Positions 5,883 through 9,449 of a DNA stretch of 9,449 nucleotides are shown here, piece by piece. The stretch is from contig CACZSM010000066.1 in the NCBI GenBank assembly GCA_902783815.1, forward strand, positions 1-9,449, in the 5' to 3' direction. The translations under genes were made by a program, and so were the position numbers. The first letter of the stretch is position 1. The number at the start of each line of letters is the position of its first letter. The DNA comes from an uncultured Ruminococcus sp. Its GTDB lineage: Bacteria > Bacillota > Clostridia > Oscillospirales > Acutalibacteraceae. A model generated the notes under the pieces. It did not search any database. It was not told the origin of the DNA and saw only the letters and a program-made list of their open reading frames with translations.

Positions 5883-6913
5883 TGAACACCCTCTTTTCCA
5901 CTATTTACTAACAAATGTATATCAAATCCGGCAGCCCTGACAATACGGTTATATACAGCCAGTCCCATTCCTGCCGTTTCCGGACAGCGCGAATATACTA
6001 TATTGCATCCCAGTTCATCCGCTCTGCGCAGAGCCGAAAAAAGATTATGTGCAAATGCGCTGTAATCTCCTTTTTTTCCTACAACTATTCTTTCAGCAGT
6101 TATTAAGTCTTTGTCCTCCTCGTAACAAATCACAGCCAGCTTTTGTCCCATCTGTGAATTCACAAAGCTGATAAATTCCTCATCATTTCCATCAACAAGG
6201 ACTACATCCGCTTTCGGGGAATAGTGCTTATACTTCATTCCGGGACTTTCCGCTTTTTCGCCTTCTGCAAGAGGATTTATTACCGCCGAAGCTATTTCTA
6301 CTTCTCCTATCGTATTTCTGAGCATTTCAACGGTTATCCCACCTGGTCTGAGGACGACCGGCACATCTCCTGCAAGAGATATTACTGTAGATTCAACACC
6401 GACCTCACATTCACCGCCGTCAAGTACAGCATCTATCCTGCCGTTCATATCATCCATGACATGACGCATAGTCGTCGGACTCGGACTCCCTGACAAATTG
6501 GCTGACGGAGCAGCAAGCGGCATTGAAAGAGATATCAGCTTTTGCGCAAGCGGATGTGAAGGATATCTTATTGCTACCGTATCAAGACCTGCGCTGACCT
6601 CATCCGGTATTTTATCCGACTTCGGAAGTATGATAGTAAGAGGTCCCGGCCAGAATTTTTCTGCAAGTATCTTTGCCTTTTCCGGAAATACTCTTACAAG
6701 TCCGTATATCTGACTGATATCAGAAATATGCACGATAAGCGGATTATCAGCAGGTCTGCCCTTTGCCTCAAATATTTTTTTTACTGTTCCTCCATCAAGC
6801 GCATTCCCGGCAAGACCATATACAGTTTCTGTTGGCATTGCAACAATGCCTCCTCTCCTGATTATCTCAGCCGCCCTTCCGACTTCTTCAGGAGCAAGTA
6901 ATAATGTTTCCAT
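5879..6913 (-). CDS. sua5: Two-domain threonylcarbamoyl-AMP synthase (Sua5/YwlC)
   Basis: This 344-residue enzyme makes threonylcarbamoyl-AMP from threonine, bicarbonate and ATP, the first step of the t6A37 modification of ANN-decoding tRNAs. The YrdC-like catalytic domain covers about 8-200: PTETVYGLAGNAL (27-39), KGRPADNPL (51-59), FWPGPLTIILP (87-97), AAPSANLSG (134-142) and ESTVISL (174-180). A linker with SPGMKYKHYSPKA (223-235) leads into the C-terminal Sua5 domain (about 236-330), so this is the longer Sua5 form and not the single-domain TsaC. The ATG at 6913 has AAGGA about 9 bases upstream. The 29-base gap before it is the widest inside the operon; the gene overlaps coaE by 4 bases at its end. 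Placement near prfA is common in Bacillota (ywlC near prfA in Bacillus) and suits a shared translation role. Confidence 0.96.
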   Translation of the reverse strand: METLLLAPEEVGRAAEIIRRGGIVAMPTETVYGLAGNALDGGTVKKIFEAKGRPADNPLIVHISDISQIYGLVRVFPEKAKILAEKFWPGPLTIILPKSDKIPDEVSAGLDTVAIRYPSHPLAQKLISLSMPLAAPSANLSGSPSPTTMRHVMDDMNGRIDAVLDGGECEVGVESTVISLAGDVPVVLRPGGITVEMLRNTIGEVEIASAVINPLAEGEKAESPGMKYKHYSPKADVVLVDGNDEEFISFVNSQMGQKLAVICYEEDKDLITAERIVVGKKGDYSAFAHNLFSALRRADELGCNIVYSRCPETAGMGLAVYNRIVRAAGFDIHLLVNSGKEGVQ

Positions 6914-6942
6914 TTTATCATTTCCTTTTTCATTTTTTCAGA

Positions 6943-8019
6943 TCAATACCTTTTATATGTCTGGTCATCATCGCCGGACTCAACAAAGAAATTACCCTCA
7001 TCATTAGTTCCGCTTGAATAAAAGAAATCATCTGATATCCACGGCTTTTCAGTTTTCTGTTCAGGTGTATCCGTCTGTTCGGTGGCTTCTGCGCGTTTTT
7101 GCATTTCCTTTTCTCTCATCCGTGTTTCAAGCGATGTGCCCTGCTTACGGATATTATATTCCGTATTTATATAAAAATCGCCTTCCTTCGATCCATCCTC
7201 AACACCTTCGTAAAAGCCTTCAAGCTCAAATTCAAGATCTTCCTTCTTGTACTCCGGCACATATTCCGGTGCCTTGCCTTTCTTCTCCTTTACCATGAAT
7301 ATTATATCCTTTATAGTACTCCTTGCTATGAACAGTATGCAAAACAGGAAAAATATACCTCCAATAAATGTCATTACGATCAGAGTTTGCGAATACTTTT
7401 CAGGAGCACCTGATACCTGTAAAACGACCGGTATGTACAGACTATTATCATGTGATTTTTGTAAATTATTCTTATGAAAGAAGTTATTTGCTACCAGGGT
7501 ATTATCAAATATATATTCCTCTCCGCTGAGCATAGTAACCGTATTTGCTATAAATTCATATTCAAATTCAGGTTGCTCCTCCTGACTAACTTCATTTGGT
7601 GCAGACTGTCCATCAGATGATCCGGATTCTTCAACTGCTGCAGGATTCTTGCTTTTTCTTGTAAAGCCTGATCCGGCTTCTGTGGGTGCTTTTTTCATTG
7701 CCTGATCAAAGCCTGATCCCTCTTCGGTCCTTACCGTGAGGATCTTGTCATCATCCGTTATATACATATGATATGAATATGTATTGTTTCCCAGCATACC
7801 CAAAAATGAAATATCAGACTTTCCAAGTTTACTCTTTATTTTTCTTCCAGATTCAAGTGAAGGAAGATCTGCTGTTTCAACATATTCTATCTTATTTGTG
7901 TTCTTTTCTGCCATCATACTCGCTGTAATAAACTGGTTAGCAGCTAATACAGCACACAATAAACACAATATTATTTTCAGTACTTCAGATTGTCTTGGTG
8001 TAAGCCATTGAAACCTCAT
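6943..8019 (-). CDS. Two-pass membrane protein of unknown function between prfA and sua5
   Basis: I do not recognise this 358-residue protein. It has a short basic N-terminus, a hydrophobic segment at about 14-35, an external region of about 175 residues, a second hydrophobic segment at about 211-233 and a charged tail. By the positive-inside rule (RSTIKDIIFMVKEKKGK after segment 2) both ends are cytoplasmic. The external part joins a stretch rich in Tyr, Asp and Lys, a low-complexity Ser/Glu/Gln linker (about 98-150, with EGSGF and AGSGF echoed) and a more ordered part at 150-210. The tail is acidic, with EYVPEYKKEDLEFELEGFYE, a Glu/Lys/Arg-rich helix (about 291-325) and a last segment rich in Asp, Phe and Gly. 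There is no signal cleavage site or enzyme motif. The ATG at 8019 has AAGGAGG inside the end of prfA, 4 bases past its stop, so it is translated with RF1. The order suggests housekeeping, but function is open. Confidence 0.85.
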   Translation of the reverse strand: MRFQWLTPRQSEVLKIILCLLCAVLAANQFITASMMAEKNTNKIEYVETADLPSLESGRKIKSKLGKSDISFLGMLGNNTYSYHMYITDDDKILTVRTEEGSGFDQAMKKAPTEAGSGFTRKSKNPAAVEESGSSDGQSAPNEVSQEEQPEFEYEFIANTVTMLSGEEYIFDNTLVANNFFHKNNLQKSHDNSLYIPVVLQVSGAPEKYSQTLIVMTFIGGIFFLFCILFIARSTIKDIIFMVKEKKGKAPEYVPEYKKEDLEFELEGFYEGVEDGSKEGDFYINTEYNIRKQGTSLETRMREKEMQKRAEATEQTDTPEQKTEKPWISDDFFYSSGTNDEGNFFVESGDDDQTYKRY

Positions 8020-8023
8020 ATTG

Positions 8024-9091
8024 TTAATCCTCCTTTTCAGCCTTTGCAGCTCTGTCAGCGGCAGTCAGAGCATCTACTATCTCATCAATATCTCCGTTTA
8101 CTATCTCGTCTATCTTATATAATGTAAGCCCTATCCTATGATCTGTAACTCTGCCCTGCGGATAATTATATGTCCTTATTCGCTCACTTCTGTCTCCTGT
8201 ACCGACCTGCATCTTCCTTTCAGCTGCAACCTCCTGCTGATGTCTGTTTCTTTCCATTTCAAGCAGTCTTGAACGCAGCACCTTCATCGCCTTATCCTTA
8301 TTTTTATACTGGCTCCTTTCATCCTGACACTCTACAACAAGTCCTGTCGGTATATGTGTTATCCTTATTGCAGACTCAGTCTTATTTATATGCTGTCCGC
8401 CTGCTCCGCTTGAACGATAGGTATCTATTTTAAGATCTGTCGGATTTATCTCTAATTCTACATCCTCTGCCTCCGGTAGTACGGCTACCGTCACTGTAGA
8501 AGTGTGTATCCGTCCCTGAGTCTCCGTATCAGGTACTCTTTGTACCCGATGTACTCCGCTTTCATATTTTAGTCTTGAATACGCTCCGTTTCCTGTCAGC
8601 ATGAAGCATATCTCCTTGAAACCTCCAAGCTCTGTTTCATTTACATTCAATATCTCACTGCTCCAGCCCTTCTTCACTGCATACATCGAATACATCCTAT
8701 ATAACACAGCCGCAAATAATGCTGCTTCTTCTCCGCCTGCTCCTCCTCTGATCTCTACGATAACATTCTTTTCATCATTAGGGTCTTTAGGAACTATCAG
8801 TATTTTCAGTTCCTCCGTTACAGCTTCTATTGCTGCTTCAAGATCTGCTATTTCATTCTGTATCATATCAAATAGCTCCGGATCTTTTTCCTCTGACTTC
8901 ATCTCAATCGCATCATCAAGCTCCTGCAACAGCTTTTTATATTCACTATATTTCAGTGCTATTGGCTCAACTGCCTTCAATTCCTTCATGACCGAGGTAT
9001 ATTTTTCTGCACTTCCCAGTACCGACGGGTCACACAATGATGCAGAAAGCTCCTCATACCTGTCAGCAAAAACAGATAGCTTTTCAAGCAT
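8024..9091 (-). CDS. prfA: Peptide chain release factor 1 (RF1)
   Basis: This 355-residue protein is a complete class I release factor. The tripeptide PDT at 187-189 ([18 protein letters not shown]) is the PxT signature of RF1 that reads UAA and UAG; RF2 has SPF instead. The GGQ motif at 231-233 ([14 protein letters not shown]) triggers peptidyl-tRNA hydrolysis in the ribosomal peptidyl transferase centre; its Gln is normally methylated by PrmC. The N-terminal helical region (about 1-100), [13 protein letters not shown] (115-127) and basic [10 protein letters not shown] (260-269) match the family. The ATG at 9091 is 2 bases after the DUF951 stop with GAGGTG 5 bases upstream. No prmC gene follows directly; an unknown membrane protein takes that place, which is a small departure from common clostridial order. 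Confidence 0.98.
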   Translation of the reverse strand: MLEKLSVFADRYEELSASLCDPSVLGSAEKYTSVMKELKAVEPIALKYSEYKKLLQELDDAIEMKSEEKDPELFDMIQNEIADLEAAIEAVTEELKILIVPKDPNDEKNVIVEIRGGAGGEEAALFAAVLYRMYSMYAVKKGWSSEILNVNETELGGFKEICFMLTGNGAYSRLKYESGVHRVQRVPDTETQGRIHTSTVTVAVLPEAEDVELEINPTDLKIDTYRSSGAGGQHINKTESAIRITHIPTGLVVECQDERSQYKNKDKAMKVLRSRLLEMERNRHQQEVAAERKMQVGTGDRSERIRTYNYPQGRVTDHRIGLTLYKIDEIVNGDIDEIVDALTAADRAAKAEKED

Positions 9092-9093
9092 AA

Positions 9094-9297
9094 TTACACC
9101 TCACTTTTTTCTTCACGAATGATCTTGCGTATATTCTTTTCAGCCTTTGATCTCGGTATCATAATATCATGACCACAGCCCATGCAGCGTATTCTGAAAT
9201 CCATGCCGATCCTCAGCACAAGAAACTTTTTATTATTATCTTTACCGCAGGGATGCGCTTTTTTCATCTCAAGTATATCATTAAGCCTTATATCCAT
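9094..9297 (-). CDS. DUF951 small Cys/His-rich protein (YyzM-like)
   Basis: This 67-residue protein matches the DUF951 pattern: an N-terminal [17 protein letters not shown], a beta-rich [27 protein letters not shown] and a basic helical tail. Cys17, Cys38 and Cys41, with His15 and His43 nearby, could form a small zinc-ribbon-like site; that is inference, as no ligand is proven. Many Bacillota have it as a tiny conserved gene of unknown role, often near translation or chromosome genes. The ATG at 9297 is chosen because CGGAGG lies just upstream; an in-frame ATG at 9375 has no ribosome site and would prepend 26 non-family residues, part of them across the predicted promoter. It opens the prfA operon, with prfA starting 2 bases past its stop. 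Confidence 0.88.
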   Translation of the reverse strand: MDIRLNDILEMKKAHPCGKDNNKKFLVLRIGMDFRIRCMGCGHDIMIPRSKAEKNIRKIIREEKSEV

Positions 9298-9304
9298 AAA
9301 ACTA

Positions 9305-9309
9305 CCTCC
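9305..9309 (-). promoter_or_regulatory. Ribosome binding site fixing the DUF951 start
   Basis: GGAGG lies 7 bases before the ATG at 9297 and supports this start over the in-frame ATG at 9375. Confidence 0.85.
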
Positions 9310-9315
9310 GGAATA

Positions 9316-9344
9316 ATAATAACAGAAAATTTCAGATAATTCAA
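9316..9344 (-). promoter_or_regulatory. Sigma-A promoter candidate for the DUF951-prfA operon
   Basis: The minus strand has TTGAAT (9339-9344, four of six at -35), 17 bases, then TATTAT (9316-9321, five of six), with TGT just before it giving an extended -10. Transcription would start only about 12 bases before the ATG, so the leader would be very short. An alternative about 20-40 bases upstream (TTGAAT, 16 bases, TATATG) is weaker at -10. Confidence 0.45.
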
Positions 9345-9402
9345 TAACATATATAAATAAAGGCATGGAATTCAACTTTCTTTAAAAGAAAAATAGCCAA
9401 CA

Positions 9403-9441
9403 AAAAGGCAAAAGTTTCGGTCAAGCCTTTTCAAAGGCTTG
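9403..9441. repeat. Competing hairpins at the right edge
   Basis: CAAGCCTTT (9422-9430) pairs perfectly with AAAGGCTTG (9433-9441). The same GCCTTTT (9425-9431) can instead pair with AAAAGGC (9403-9409), a form that on the minus strand ends in GCCTTTTT and looks like a weak terminator of a gene lying beyond the window. The region 9298-9449 holds no gene of its own; this part may belong to a dispersed intergenic repeat. Confidence 0.4.
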
Positions 9442-9449
9442 CGGTTTCC

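Noticed and set aside
8601..9122. Plus-strand open frame of 173 codons
   Set aside because: It is the antisense of prfA and is very rich in Ser and Ala, as expected from reversed codons. There is no ribosome site or family resemblance; the same holds for the other plus-strand frames.
9298..9375. Longer DUF951 protein starting at 9375
   Set aside because: No ribosome site, extra residues are unlike the family, and the predicted promoter falls within it.
1..9449. Defence, mobile or secretion system hidden in the window
   Set aside because: All genes but one belong to housekeeping families or a conserved small DUF, gene spacing is uniform, and there are no transposase, integrase, nuclease-toxin or CRISPR features.

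Overview
The window is an ordinary housekeeping stretch of a low-to-moderate GC Gram-positive bacterium. The classic SD sequences (GGAGG family), the clostridial protein style and the gene set (DUF951, prfA, two-domain Sua5, coaE beside a small SLT transglycosylase, an M18 peptidase, a WalJ-type hydrolase beside rlmH) point to Bacillota, class Clostridia. A Ruminococcus-like Oscillospiraceae is my best guess, by impression only. Every gene I can support lies on the minus strand, so transcription runs from the right end to the left. I found no plus-strand genes, tRNA, rRNA, CRISPR array, IS element or phage gene.

Region 1 (9449 to 3256) looks like one operon. After a short spacer with a hairpin and a probable promoter come a DUF951 Cys/His mini-protein, prfA (RF1), a two-pass membrane protein of unknown function, sua5 (threonylcarbamoyl-AMP synthase), coaE, a membrane-anchored SLT transglycosylase and an M18 aminopeptidase. 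Gaps run from a 4-base overlap to 29 bases, and no convincing terminator interrupts the series. Two members serve translation accuracy (RF1 and t6A synthesis), one makes CoA, one trims peptidoglycan and one recycles peptides.

Region 2 (3255 to 2829) is a 427-base gap and the most informative non-coding part. It holds two near-consensus sigma-A promoters facing murA. The distal one has its -35 box enclosed by a perfect 8-bp inverted repeat, a good operator candidate. A leader of up to about 270 nt contains hairpins, one longer-range pairing and a possible tiny ORF.

Region 3 (2828 to 201) holds murA (TTG start), an intrinsic terminator, then walJ and rlmH, whose adjacent ends are 7 bases apart. 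Region 4 (200 to 1) has no gene but contains two strong adjacent hairpins without T tracts, possibly an intergenic repeat.

I found no convincing undescribed multi-gene system. The items most worth a second look are the murA control region, the unknown membrane protein in the prfA-sua5 interval, and the structured DNA at both window ends.
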